Below are positions 1 to 7,106 of a stretch of DNA of 18,018 nt, one piece after another. Position numbers and translations under genes: made by a program. The stretch is from positions 1-18,018 of the forward strand of contig JAPUEV010000208.1 of the NCBI GenBank assembly GCA_027492415.1, given 5' to 3'. A model generated the notes under the pieces. It ran no database searches. It had not been told where the DNA came from and saw only the letters and a list, made by a program, of their open reading frames with translations. The number at the start of each line of letters is the position of its first letter. Position 1 is the stretch's first letter. Origin of the DNA: Ignavibacteria bacterium. GTDB lineage: Bacteria > Bacteroidota > Ignavibacteria > Tepidaquicellales > OLB5.

Positions 1-1790
1 CTGCGGTTAAGGGCTCTGCCCTCTTCTGTGTTATTTGGAGCTACGGGCTGAGTTTCGCCAAATCCCTGCGGAATAAGCTTGGTTGCATCAATACCTATTC
101 CAACCAGATAATTTACAACAGATGTCGCCCGTTTTTCAGATAGCTCCTGGTTAAAATGGTCACTGCCGATATCATCCGTATGAGCATTAATTTCAACAAG
201 AACCTCGGGATTTGCGTGCATGAATCTATAGAGCAGGTTCAATGCTTCATGTGACTCTTCCTTAAGGTCGAATTTACCTGAATCAAAGAAGATATTTTCT
301 ATCTTGATCGCTTTACCTGAGTTCTTAAGCTCTTCAACAGATATTACGCTCATATTTGTATTTATCTGTTCAAATGCTTTTGCAGCTGTGAGGTCGAGGT
401 AGTTTACGATTGAATAAAATCCTTTAACATCAGCATAATATGCGTAATACCTGCCGGTTGGGAGTGCGATAAAATATTCACCGGTAACGGGATCAGTTTT
501 TGCAACACCAACTTCTTTTTTAAGCTCAACATCTTCCCATTTAATAGTTGCATCAACGGGATTACCGTTCTCATCCAGTACTTTTCCGTTTATCGTTACA
601 ACATCGCTTACCGGCTGCACTTCTTCAGGCAGGTCAACAAAATAAATATCCTCTTCACCGAATCCCATATCGTTAACAGTGGAAAAATATGCTTTCTTTC
701 CGTCAGTTGATAATTTAAAACCCCAGTCTTCGTTGGGTGTGTTTATTTCCTTGCCAAGATTCACAGGCTCGCTCCACTGGATCCATGATGTATCGCTTAG
801 CCTTACAGATTTGAAAACATCTGATTTTCCCAAGCCCGGGTGTCCATCAGATGAGACGTAGAGAGTTTTCCCATCGGGATGAAGGAAAGGTGTGCGCTCG
901 GTATATGGAGTATTGATAACGTCACCAAGATTGATAGCAGTCTTACCCCATGAACCGTCAGCTTCTTTGAGCACAACGTAAAGATCAGTATTGCCCCAGT
1001 ACATACCGTGGTAGTAATCACCCTTAGGCTTGTAGTCACCCACACCGCCGGGTCTTTCAGATGAAAATATAATTGCTTTACCGTCAGCAGTCAGATAAGC
1101 GTCAGCATCCCACCATTTGGAATTTATTGGCTCAGGATACTGCTGCACTTCTGTGAAGCCGTTCTTAGTTTTTTCTGTGTAGAAGTTATCTCCCCTGCCA
1201 AGAGCGTTAAGGTAATTTCCAAAGAGAACGAGAGTATTACCATCGGCAGAAATGCTGTTAATGTATTCGTTGCTTTCAGTATTTATCTTTCCGATAAGCG
1301 GCTTTGAGATTATCCATCTATCATTGACATATTGCGAGATAAAGATATCTTCACCGCCGATATTATCTTCCCTGTCACGCCCTGTGAAATAAAGGCGTTT
1401 CATATCAGGTGAAATTACCGGGCTGTACTCCCGCCCAAGTGAATTGATATTACCACCCATGTTAGTAAGCCTGATATTTTTATCGGGTGAATTTATTATG
1501 GCAAGAATTTTATCAAACCTGTCTTCGTAGCCGGGGAATTTGAACTTATTATCTTCGTAGAATTTTGCGGCTTTCTTCCAGTCATGTTTGAAAATTGACG
1601 GTGCAGCAAGATACTGCAGCGCAATGAACGCATCTTCGCTGGGTGCGTAAAGCTTAACTATATTTGCATAATATTCAGGCGTTTCGCCGTCATCAACCTG
1701 GATCTTTTGAGAAATTAGTTTTAAGGGAAGTAAAGTAATGATAATTAAGGAAAAGAAAAAAATCTTAAGAAAGCTAATGTATTTTGGCAT
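1..1790 (-). CDS. PorE-like OmpA/PD40 propeller protein (3' end outside window)
   Basis: The reading frame runs leftward from an ATG at 1790 and is still open at position 1, giving 596 residues in view. It starts with a hydrophobic Sec signal (about residues 5-27, ending LKLISQ) with no lipobox cysteine. A short helical, TPR-like stretch follows (about 38-100). Five propeller-type repeats (about 120-388) carry S-x-D-x-K/T-x-L/I-Y/V-F strands typical of PD40/WD40-like blades. A carboxypeptidase-regulatory-like domain (about 397-463, GKVLDENGNPV) comes next. Then an OmpA C-terminal domain (from about 495) shows NAHTDDIG, LSEKRATSVVNYL and GFGETQPVAPN; it is cut just after ALNR. The OmpA domain should bind peptidoglycan. 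TPR–propeller–CRD–OmpA is the order known for PorE of the type IX secretion system, and the window is rich in T9SS cargo, so a T9SS anchoring role is inferred. Known PorE is described as a lipoprotein; this protein lacks that cysteine. A generic OmpA-family envelope protein is the alternative. Confidence 0.9.
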   Translation of the reverse strand, partial: MPKYISFLKIFFFSLIIITLLPLKLISQKIQVDDGETPEYYANIVKLYAPSEDAFIALQYLAAPSIFKHDWKKAAKFYEDNKFKFPGYEDRFDKILAIINSPDKNIRLTNMGGNINSLGREYSPVISPDMKRLYFTGRDREDNIGGEDIFISQYVNDRWIISKPLIGKINTESNEYINSISADGNTLVLFGNYLNALGRGDNFYTEKTKNGFTEVQQYPEPINSKWWDADAYLTADGKAIIFSSERPGGVGDYKPKGDYYHGMYWGNTDLYVVLKEADGSWGKTAINLGDVINTPYTERTPFLHPDGKTLYVSSDGHPGLGKSDVFKSVRLSDTSWIQWSEPVNLGKEINTPNEDWGFKLSTDGKKAYFSTVNDMGFGEEDIYFVDLPEEVQPVSDVVTINGKVLDENGNPVDATIKWEDVELKKEVGVAKTDPVTGEYFIALPTGRYYAYYADVKGFYSIVNYLDLTAAKAFEQINTNMSVISVEELKNSGKAIKIENIFFDSGKFDLKEESHEALNLLYRFMHANPEVLVEINAHTDDIGSDHFNQELSEKRATSVVNYLVGIGIDATKLIPQGFGETQPVAPNNTEEGRALNR

Positions 1791-1860
1791 TAGTCTGAAA
1801 AAGCTAATATTTTCAATTAGAGATTTGATAGCTTTTCTGGCTTACTGTAATAAATTACTA

Positions 1861-1890
1861 CAAATTATCTAATTTTTTGGAAATTAGCAA
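1861..1890 (-). promoter_or_regulatory. Candidate promoter for the OmpA/PD40 gene
   Basis: On the minus strand TTG (1890-1888) is followed after 19 nt by ATAATTTG (1868-1861), close to the Bacteroidetes pattern TTG-N19-TAnnTTTG. It would give a leader of roughly 65 nt before the ATG at 1790. Pattern match only. Confidence 0.3.
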
Positions 1891-1937
1891 GATTATTGTA
1901 ACGTAATCAGTTAACAGCTGAATTTGAGATAAATACA

Positions 1938-1968
1938 TTGACTTATTAAATTGAAATAACTATGTTTT
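1938..1968 (+). promoter_or_regulatory. Candidate promoter for the P-domain T9SS gene
   Basis: TTG (1938-1940), a 20-nt spacer and TATGTTTT (1961-1968) match seven of eight positions of the Bacteroidetes -7 element TAnnTTTG. The ATG is at 1999, so the leader would be about 25 nt. No Shine-Dalgarno sequence is seen before the ATG. Confidence 0.4.
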
Positions 1969-1998
1969 ATTAACTTTAATAACTAAACAAGCATAAAT

Positions 1999-2790
1999 AT
2001 GAAATTGAAAATTTCCATGTTTGCCTTAATGCTTCTGGTTAATTCCGTAAATATATTTTCCCAGCCACAGCAGTCTTTTTGCAGAAATGTTAATATTTAT
2101 ATTAACCAGCTTGCCTACACACGTGATTCTGTCTTGGTTTCTACGGGAAACAATTGTATAGTTACTGATGTAAACCTGAAAATTGTGAATGTTACACATA
2201 CATGGGATTCAGACCTGAGATTTTATTTGAATAAAGGCACAACAGGGGCAATGCTGATAAATTTTGCGGGAGGCTCAGGTGATAACTTTATAAATACAAA
2301 TCTAGATGATTCAGCAGCTACACCAATAGCTTCAGGCACGGCGCCATTTACCGGGAATTTCAGGCCATATCAGCCGCTTACACCGTTTAACGGCCTGCCT
2401 GTGGACGGATACTGGCGGTTAACAATAATTGATACAACCTCAGGTGATACAGGTAATCTTGCTGCATGGTGCGTACAGATAACTTTTATATGTCCAACCG
2501 GGGGAATTCAAACAGTAGAGATCCCGAATACATATATGTTGTACCAGAATTACCCTAATCCGTTCAATCCCGTTACAAAATTAAAATACAGTGTGCCGCA
2601 GAACGGATATGTAAAATTAACAGTATATGATGAATTAGGCAAAGAAGTGCAGATCATAGATGCAGGTAATAAAGAAGCCGGGACATACGAGGTGGTTTTT
2701 GATGCAACGAACTTGCCAAGCGGGGTTTATTATTATAAGCTTGAGTCAGGAGGATTTAGTGATACAAAGAAAATGGTGATAATTAAGTAA
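1999..2790 (+). CDS. Secreted P-domain protein with T9SS type A sorting domain
   Basis: This 263-residue protein has a Sec signal peptide (about 1-21, ending NIFSQ). Residues about 45-165 match a proprotein-convertase P-domain (P/Homo B): VNLKIVNVTHTWDSDLRFYL, the GSGDNFINTNLDDSA segment, PFTGNFRPYQPL and GYWRLTIIDTTSGDTGNLAAW. Such domains are small jelly-roll modules usually attached to subtilisin-like proteases or found in secreted FCB proteins. No protease catalytic domain is present, so the P-domain stands alone. The C-terminus (from about residue 180) is a T9SS type A sorting domain with NYPNPFNP at 184 and the ending KKMVIIK. The protein should cross the outer membrane by T9SS and be released or attached to the surface. 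It is divergent from the PorE-like gene and followed by a hairpin. Binding partner and activity are unknown. Confidence 0.9.
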   Translation: MKLKISMFALMLLVNSVNIFSQPQQSFCRNVNIYINQLAYTRDSVLVSTGNNCIVTDVNLKIVNVTHTWDSDLRFYLNKGTTGAMLINFAGGSGDNFINTNLDDSAATPIASGTAPFTGNFRPYQPLTPFNGLPVDGYWRLTIIDTTSGDTGNLAAWCVQITFICPTGGIQTVEIPNTYMLYQNYPNPFNPVTKLKYSVPQNGYVKLTVYDELGKEVQIIDAGNKEAGTYEVVFDATNLPSGVYYYKLESGGFSDTKKMVIIK

Positions 2791-2814
2791 TTGAAGAACT
2801 CTGATATTTTTGCA

Positions 2815-2845
2815 GGGAACGCATATATGCGTCCCCTACTTTTTT
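2815..2845 (+). terminator. Hairpin with T-run after the P-domain gene
   Basis: The stem is built on the perfect 14-nt palindrome ACGCATATATGCGT (2819-2832), extended by GGG (2815-2817) and CCC (2834-2836) around one mismatch. A T-rich tail TACTTTTTT follows. It lies 25 nt after the stop at 2790. The T-run is on the plus side only, so it serves the P-domain gene rather than the convergent methyltransferase gene. Confidence 0.6.
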
Positions 2846-2851
2846 AATCTA

Positions 2852-3622
2852 TTATTTTTTAAATTCATACAAAGCAATTCCGGCCGCAATAGCAACGTTA
2901 AGTGATTCAGAGCCTGAATAACCTTCAATTTTTACCCTTTCAAAATCTGCATTCATCAATTCATCTGAAATACCATGAGCTTCACTGCCGAAAACAATCA
3001 CTGATTTATCAGATTTATCAGATTTTAAGATCTGAGATAATGTTTGTTTGGCATCAAGAGTAAAAAGATAAATCTCATATCCCTTTGCTTTTAATTTCTT
3101 TAACTCATTAACAAGGTCAACATCTTCAAATATTTGAGTATGGAAAATTCCCCCTTGCGTAGAACGTATTACTTTGGGATTGTACGGATCAGCGGAATTT
3201 ATGCTGAGCATTATTTTTTGGACACCGAACCAATAGGCTGTCCTTATAATAGTACCCAGGTTTCCGGGGTCACCTATCTTATCTAGGGCCAGTATTAAGC
3301 CCTCTTCATCAGCACCGGGTTTTGCATGAGGATGTTTTACAACACCAACTATACCCTGAGAAGATTCAGTATCGGTAAGCTTGTTGAATAATTTTTCAGG
3401 CAGGGGTTCAACTATAGTTTTATTCTTTGCAATTTTTTCAAGTATTGCAGTATGGCTCTGCAGATTTACATCGCTTCTTACTATTATGTATTCAAGCTCA
3501 TGCTCAGAATTAAGGCACTCTTCGATGAGATGAAATCCCTCGATGAGATACTTTCCGTACTCTTCGCGGTATTTCTTCTGCTTTAAGGAAGCGTAAAGCT
3601 TTATTTCGTTTGATGTCAGCAA
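2852..3622 (-). CDS. TrmH/SpoU-family RNA 2'-O-methyltransferase
   Basis: This 256-residue protein is predicted to methylate a ribose 2'-OH of rRNA or tRNA using S-adenosylmethionine. It has an N-terminal substrate-binding domain (about 20-100, YLIEGFHLIEECL) and a SPOUT catalytic domain. The three family motifs are visible: DPGNLGTIIRTA (N121, R127), VIVFGSEAHGIS (about 208-220) and SLNVAIAAGIALYEF (about 239-253), which form the trefoil knot. RlmB and similar 23S rRNA enzymes are the closest functional class, but the target base cannot be read from sequence. The start is TTG at 3622: an in-frame TAA sits directly upstream and no early ATG exists in the frame. It is the last gene of the leftward block, 21 nt after the phosphatase. 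A 9-bp tandem repeat adds SDKSDKS around residue 202. Confidence 0.9.
   Translation of the reverse strand: MLTSNEIKLYASLKQKKYREEYGKYLIEGFHLIEECLNSEHELEYIIVRSDVNLQSHTAILEKIAKNKTIVEPLPEKLFNKLTDTESSQGIVGVVKHPHAKPGADEEGLILALDKIGDPGNLGTIIRTAYWFGVQKIMLSINSADPYNPKVIRSTQGGIFHTQIFEDVDLVNELKKLKAKGYEIYLFTLDAKQTLSQILKSDKSDKSVIVFGSEAHGISDELMNADFERVKIEGYSGSESLNVAIAAGIALYEFKK
3003..3026 (+). repeat. 9-bp tandem repeat inside the RNA methyltransferase gene
   Basis: GATTTATCA occurs twice back to back (3003-3020), followed by a partial third copy GATTTT. On the coding (minus) strand it keeps frame and adds D-K-S units just before catalytic motif 2. Confidence 0.7.
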
Positions 3623-3643
3623 TTAATATCAGCAGAGATTTTA

Positions 3644-4171
3644 TTACTTTTCGTAAACATATATCTTATTATAGCGCGGAATGAAAAAACTTTTTCCTTT
3701 GAACTCTTTTTGTTTAAGTACCTTTTGCATATAAGTCATTACAAAGCCATGACACACTATTAAAACATCACAATTATCATTCTTAAGCATGCCTTCAAGG
3801 AAAGCTGAGACCTTTGACTCAAATTCATCGGTGATATAATTTCTTTGGGTGGATCTTACTTTAAGCATTAATCCCCAAATAAGGAACGGCTTTCTGCGGG
3901 TACCTTTTAAGACAGGCAGTACATCAAGCTCTTTAATGTCATCAATAACATTTATCTCACCTTTATAAACTGCTTTGCTTGTAACTGATGCCCTGTAAAG
4001 CGGGCTTGCATAACATTTTTCCCAATTGCCTCCGCTCATATCAACACTCTTTACCAGAACTTCAGCACTGTTATACTTTTCGTACCAGCTGAAAACATCA
4101 TCATATGCGATCAGAAATTTCCGGGGATATTTCAGGTTTACTTTAAAATGTCTTAACAGTCCTATTTTCAC
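3644..4171 (-). CDS. Histidine phosphatase superfamily protein
   Basis: A 175-residue protein of the phosphoglycerate-mutase-like (histidine phosphatase) superfamily. Expected catalytic features are present: LLRHF near the N-terminus (R7, H8 as the phospho-accepting histidine), SPLYRASVTS carrying R60, an acidic residue in KELDVLP (E81) and the second histidine in VCHGF (H141). The classic R-H-G motif reads R-H-F here. The other residues are intact, so the protein is probably active. The substrate is unknown; relatives act on phosphosugars, nucleotides or cobalamin and pterin intermediates. It lies 16 nt after folE and 21 nt before the methyltransferase, so it is probably cotranscribed. Its place beside folE and a pterin synthase allows, but does not show, a role in removing phosphate from a pterin intermediate. 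Confidence 0.85.
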   Translation of the reverse strand: MKIGLLRHFKVNLKYPRKFLIAYDDVFSWYEKYNSAEVLVKSVDMSGGNWEKCYASPLYRASVTSKAVYKGEINVIDDIKELDVLPVLKGTRRKPFLIWGLMLKVRSTQRNYITDEFESKVSAFLEGMLKNDNCDVLIVCHGFVMTYMQKVLKQKEFKGKSFFIPRYNKIYVYEK

Positions 4172-4187
4172 CGGCAGTAAATTAAAA

Positions 4188-4820
4188 TTATTTACCTATT
4201 AGCTTAAGGAATTCTGCCCTTGTCTTTTCATCTGACTTGAACCTGCCCAGCATACAGGATGCCGTGGCAACTGAATTCTGTTTTTCAACACCGCGCATCA
4301 TCATGCACAAATGGTGCGCTTCTGTAACTACGGCAACACCTTTGGGCTCAAGCACTTTGTTTATCATATCCCCTATTTCGCGTGTCATGCGCTCCTGTAC
4401 CTGCAGCCTTCGGGAATACATTTCAACCATCCTGGGCAGCTTGCTTAAGCCTACTATTTTGCCTTTGGGGATATATGCAATATGACATTTTCCGAAGAAC
4501 GGAAGCATGTGATGCTCACACAGGCTGTAGAAATCGATATCCTTTACTATTACCATTTCATCGTAGTGCTCATTGAATATTGCGTTATTGAGTAGCTTTT
4601 CAATATCTTCATCATAGCCTTTGGTAAGGAATTTATATGCCTTGGCAACGCGGTTAGGCGTTCTAAGGAGGCCTTCCCTGTTTGGGTCCTCACCAATTTC
4701 TGTCAGTATAGATGTAACTGATTCTTCAAGCTTTTTGAGCGAATCACCGTTATAGTTCACACTTATGATATTATTATCATCATCTTCTGTGATACGGTTA
4801 TTTTTTTTCTTATCAGGCAT
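4188..4820 (-). CDS. folE: GTP cyclohydrolase I
   Basis: This cytosolic enzyme converts GTP to 7,8-dihydroneopterin triphosphate, the first step of folate and tetrahydrobiopterin synthesis. At 210 residues it is normal for the family after a variable charged, Asn/Asp-rich N-terminus (1-25). Diagnostic motifs are NREGLLRTPNRVAKAY (47-62), SLCEHHMLPFFGKCHIAYIP (99-118), LSKLPRMVEMYSRRLQVQER (125-144) and the HHLCMMMRGV segment (169-178). Zinc ligands C101, H104 and C172 are all present. The ATG at 4820 is 43 nt downstream of the pterin synthase gene, and the phosphatase follows by 16 nt. This is the type I (FolE) enzyme, not FolE2. No riboswitch-like structure is seen in the 43-nt gap. Confidence 0.97.
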   Translation of the reverse strand: MPDKKKNNRITEDDDNNIISVNYNGDSLKKLEESVTSILTEIGEDPNREGLLRTPNRVAKAYKFLTKGYDEDIEKLLNNAIFNEHYDEMVIVKDIDFYSLCEHHMLPFFGKCHIAYIPKGKIVGLSKLPRMVEMYSRRLQVQERMTREIGDMINKVLEPKGVAVVTEAHHLCMMMRGVEKQNSVATASCMLGRFKSDEKTRAEFLKLIGK

Positions 4821-4863
4821 TATTGATTATTTTATTCTTTAGTATGTATAACTGATGATAAAT

Positions 4864-5280
4864 TTATATTTTACCTCTGTACTCAACTGAATTATTGATG
4901 GTTTCCCTGATCCTGATTGAGTGTAACTTCCTCAGCGGAGTATTTATCTTACTCTCTACCTGGTTCCAGAAAGTTACTGCTATATTTTCTGTGGATGGCA
5001 GCACACCTTTCATGAAATCAACATCCATGTTCAGGTTTTTATGGTCAACTTTATCAATAATTTCTTTTTCCACCAGCAGCTTCAGCTGAGTAAGATCCAT
5101 TACATAACCAAGCTCAGGATCAATTTCACCTTCAACTGTAACATCCATTTCATAATTATGCCCGTGCCCGTTTGGGTTAGAGCATTTTCCGTAGGTTTTA
5201 AAGTTTTCTTCATCACTCAGCTTTGGGTTATAAACCCTGTGAGAAGCGCTGAAATGAAATTTACGTGTTATATATAGCAA
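4864..5280 (-). CDS. 6-pyruvoyl-tetrahydropterin synthase family enzyme (PTPS/QueD)
   Basis: This 138-residue enzyme belongs to the PTPS/6-carboxy-tetrahydropterin synthase family. It acts on dihydroneopterin triphosphate, the product of the neighbouring folE. Zinc ligands are H14 (FSASHR), H39 and H41 (NGHGHNY). The catalytic residues C33, D79 and H80 (VDHKNLN) and the pterin-anchoring E126 (RIRETINN) are all present. The spacing C-x5-H-G-H (GKCSNPNGHGHNY) is that of animal PTPS rather than the C-x3-H-G-H of E. coli QueD, which favours a tetrahydropterin role over queuosine; this is inference. The start is TTG at 5280: the frame holds no ATG upstream before a stop, and the N-terminus MLYITRKFHFSASHR fits the family. 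The TTG begins one base after the upstream gene's TAA, suggesting translational coupling. Confidence 0.93.
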   Translation of the reverse strand: MLYITRKFHFSASHRVYNPKLSDEENFKTYGKCSNPNGHGHNYEMDVTVEGEIDPELGYVMDLTQLKLLVEKEIIDKVDHKNLNMDVDFMKGVLPSTENIAVTFWNQVESKINTPLRKLHSIRIRETINNSVEYRGKI

Positions 5281-5281
5281 T

Positions 5282-6178
5282 TTATTGTTTTTTAAGCTGT
5301 TTTAAAGCAGACCTGTAATGATAAATAACTGATAAAATTAACAATAAGTTCATTAAGATTAAATTCACAAAGAAATAGTAAATATAGTCACCAATTACAG
5401 CTGAAATACATATCAAAAAAATATGCGTACCTATTGATAGCGAGCTAGCAAACGTAAGGAAAGGTTTATCCTGATACCAGGCTTCAGTGCTTTGAGTGCT
5501 TTGAGTGCTTTGAGTGTGTTGAGTGTGTTGAGTAAGCTTGCTGAAAAAGAACTTATCTAAATGATAGAACATTTTATCCTGCCAGCCGTAAATGAGCATA
5601 AAAACTTTCTGGAGAAAAGTTGTCCATTTATCCTGCTTAAGCTTATCCTCTTCGGTAACATCTTCCAGCAGCCTGTTAACTGTCTGCTTGCCCGTAAACT
5701 TTATAAATGATACCTGGTAGAAAATGAAATATGAGCATTGCAGCATTGAAAATACCATAGCAAAGAATCCGATAATTATTATAACAGGCTCATTATATTT
5801 TTGATATGTATAATAAGTTATCGCAGTAAATGATGTGAGAGTAACAATGAAATCAGAAATTGAGTCATAGAACCTTCCTCGGCGTGAATCGAGTCCTTTT
5901 GCCCTTGCCAGAGACCCATCCACTTTATCCAGCACATTCTTATAGAATAACAGCACGGCGCCTATTACAGCGTAAAGCTTTACCGGCTGAATGATAAGGT
6001 AAGATGCCGCAACACCGAATATCATAGAAAGAAGAATTACCTGGTGCGGGGTTACTTTTGTATAATAGAAAAAGCGCGTAAGGTGTTTAGAGGTAATAAA
6101 CAAATACTGCTGAAGATTCAGAAAATTATTTTCGGGAAGTGTTTTAAGTGTTTTTTCGTATGAGAATTTTTCTTTCAA
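5282..6178 (-). CDS. CDP-alcohol phosphatidyltransferase family membrane protein
   Basis: This 298-residue inner-membrane enzyme is predicted to transfer a phosphatidyl or related group from a CDP-linked donor to an alcohol. The signature D-x2-D-G-x2-A-R-x8-G-x3-D-x3-D is complete (D84, D87, G88, A91, R92, G101, D105, D109), so the metal site is intact. Hydrophobic segments lie at about 46-63, 68-83, 112-128, 134-158 and two near the C-terminus (about 238-285). The acceptor alcohol cannot be told; inositol-phosphate, glycerol-phosphate and ethanolamine-type enzymes share the motif. An unusual feature is a T-Q-(H/S) repeat (about 215-232), encoded by a 9-bp tandem repeat, in the loop before the last hydrophobic block. 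It starts 7 nt after the TRIC-family gene and ends 1 nt before the PTPS start. Confidence 0.92.
   Translation of the reverse strand: MKEKFSYEKTLKTLPENNFLNLQQYLFITSKHLTRFFYYTKVTPHQVILLSMIFGVAASYLIIQPVKLYAVIGAVLLFYKNVLDKVDGSLARAKGLDSRRGRFYDSISDFIVTLTSFTAITYYTYQKYNEPVIIIIGFFAMVFSMLQCSYFIFYQVSFIKFTGKQTVNRLLEDVTEEDKLKQDKWTTFLQKVFMLIYGWQDKMFYHLDKFFFSKLTQHTQHTQSTQSTQSTEAWYQDKPFLTFASSLSIGTHIFLICISAVIGDYIYYFFVNLILMNLLLILSVIYHYRSALKQLKKQ
5483..5536 (+). repeat. Six-unit 9-bp tandem repeat in the CDP-alcohol transferase gene
   Basis: Six consecutive 9-mers read TTCAGTGCT, TTGAGTGCT twice, TTGAGTGTG twice and TTGAGTAAG. In the coding direction (minus) they give T-Q-H, T-Q-S type units. Because the unit is nine bases, copy-number change would keep the frame. 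Confidence 0.9.
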
Positions 6179-6185
6179 AAATAAA

Positions 6186-6803
6186 TTAAAATTTTAGCTG
6201 TATGTTATATTTTATGGAAATTATCCTTAAGATAAATGCCGCGGCAATACAGGAAATTAAGGGAAAAACAGATTCCACCGGGAAATAATTTGCAAGAATA
6301 ACAAAAATGAGAGAGCCGACAAACGAACAGGTTGCATAAAGCTGTGACTGTTTAAAGAATACAGGTACTTCGTTGCAGATAACATCACGCATAACGCCGC
6401 CAAAAACTCCCGTAATAACTCCTATTAGCACTGCATTGAACCAGTAAACCCCGGCACTAAGCGCATATGAAGTACCCACAGCGCTGAAAAGACCAAGTCC
6501 TAATGCATCAAGCACTCCGAGCAGCATAACTACTGATGGCGAAAAGCTTTCTTTTTTACGGAGTATGAAAATAGAGAAGACCGAAAGCGCAAGAATGAAA
6601 ATCGGGTAATTGTAATTTTGCATCCAGAATAGCGGGTAATGCGCTATTAGCAGGTCACGCAGGGTACCCCCTCCGAAAGCAGTGACCATAGCCACGGAAT
6701 ATGTGCCGATAATATCCATCTGCTTTCTGCGGGCTTCAATTATACCCGTTATAGCAAATGCAAAAATACCGAGTATCTCGATGGTTTTAAGTAAAGCTTC
6801 CAT
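6186..6803 (-). CDS. TRIC/UPF0126 family membrane protein
   Basis: A 205-residue integral membrane protein made of two tandem UPF0126 (trimeric intracellular cation channel-like) halves. Each half has the characteristic glycine-rich turn with Arg-Asp: FGGGTLRDLL (about 43-52) and FGGVMRDVI (about 133-141). About seven hydrophobic helices are visible, starting at ILGIFAFAITGIIEA. Bacterial and archaeal members have been shown to form trimeric potassium-permeable channels, so a cation-channel role is likely; E. coli YicG and YadS are the family's common names. It is the first gene of the leftward block, and its ATG at 6803 is 102 nt from the tRNA 3' end. No convincing promoter is seen in that gap, so read-through from the tRNA promoter is possible. 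Confidence 0.92.
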   Translation of the reverse strand: MEALLKTIEILGIFAFAITGIIEARRKQMDIIGTYSVAMVTAFGGGTLRDLLIAHYPLFWMQNYNYPIFILALSVFSIFILRKKESFSPSVVMLLGVLDALGLGLFSAVGTSYALSAGVYWFNAVLIGVITGVFGGVMRDVICNEVPVFFKQSQLYATCSFVGSLIFVILANYFPVESVFPLISCIAAAFILRIISIKYNIQLKF

Positions 6804-6905
6804 TTACAATTAGTAATTAGTAATGAGTAATGATCAATTATTATCAGGATTAAATTGATTTTTTTTATTGTTCATTATTAATTACTCATTGTTTATTGAA
6901 GATCG
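6804..6905. other. Gap between tRNA-Arg and the leftward operon with small AT-rich repeats
   Basis: This 102-nt stretch is very AT-rich. It contains AATTAGTAATGAGT (6815-6828), repeated exactly at 8181-8194, and an inverted relative ATTACTCATT further right. A weak plus-strand hairpin (ATCAATT 6833-6839, AATTGAT 6853-6859, then T-run) has no plus-strand gene to serve. No ORF is seen. Confidence 0.5.
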
Positions 6906-6976
6906 TACTCCCGGAAGGACTCGAACCCTCACCGGCAGGACCGGAACCTGACGTGCTATCCATTACACTACGGGAG
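6906..6976 (-). tRNA. tRNA-Arg (anticodon CCG)
   Basis: Read on the minus strand, the sequence folds into a 71-nt cloverleaf. The acceptor stem is GCTCCCG with CGGGAGT, ending in a G·U pair. The D arm is GTGT/GCAC. The anticodon arm is TCAGG-TTCCGGT-CCTGC, with CCG at the anticodon positions, reading codon CGG. The T arm is GAGGG-TTCGAGT-CCTTC. The discriminator base is A and the CCA end is not encoded. The outermost anticodon-stem pair is a mismatch, as happens in some tRNAs. Confidence 0.95.
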
Positions 6977-6997
6977 CAATAAAATTTTAGCCGGTTA

Positions 6998-7025
6998 CAA
7001 ATTTAACTAAAAGTTATGATTGAAA
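6998..7025 (-). promoter_or_regulatory. Candidate promoter for tRNA-Arg
   Basis: On the minus strand TAAATTTG (7005-6998) is an exact match to the Bacteroidetes -7 element TAnnTTTG, 21 nt before the mature tRNA 5' end. The upstream element is weaker (TTTC at 7025-7022, spacer 16 nt). Confidence 0.45.
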
Positions 7026-7106
7026 TGATGAAAAAACGGGTATTACTCCGGCATTAATAATTTCAATATTTTAAATATCACATTAAATAATTGTTGGTTA
7101 TATTAT

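Noticed and set aside
5483..5536. CRISPR-like repeat array
   Set aside because: Units are 9 bp, directly adjacent without spacers, and translate in frame inside a conserved gene.
6833..6866. Plus-strand terminator-like hairpin with T8 run
   Set aside because: The stem is seven AT-rich pairs with a long loop, and no plus-strand gene lies upstream to be terminated.
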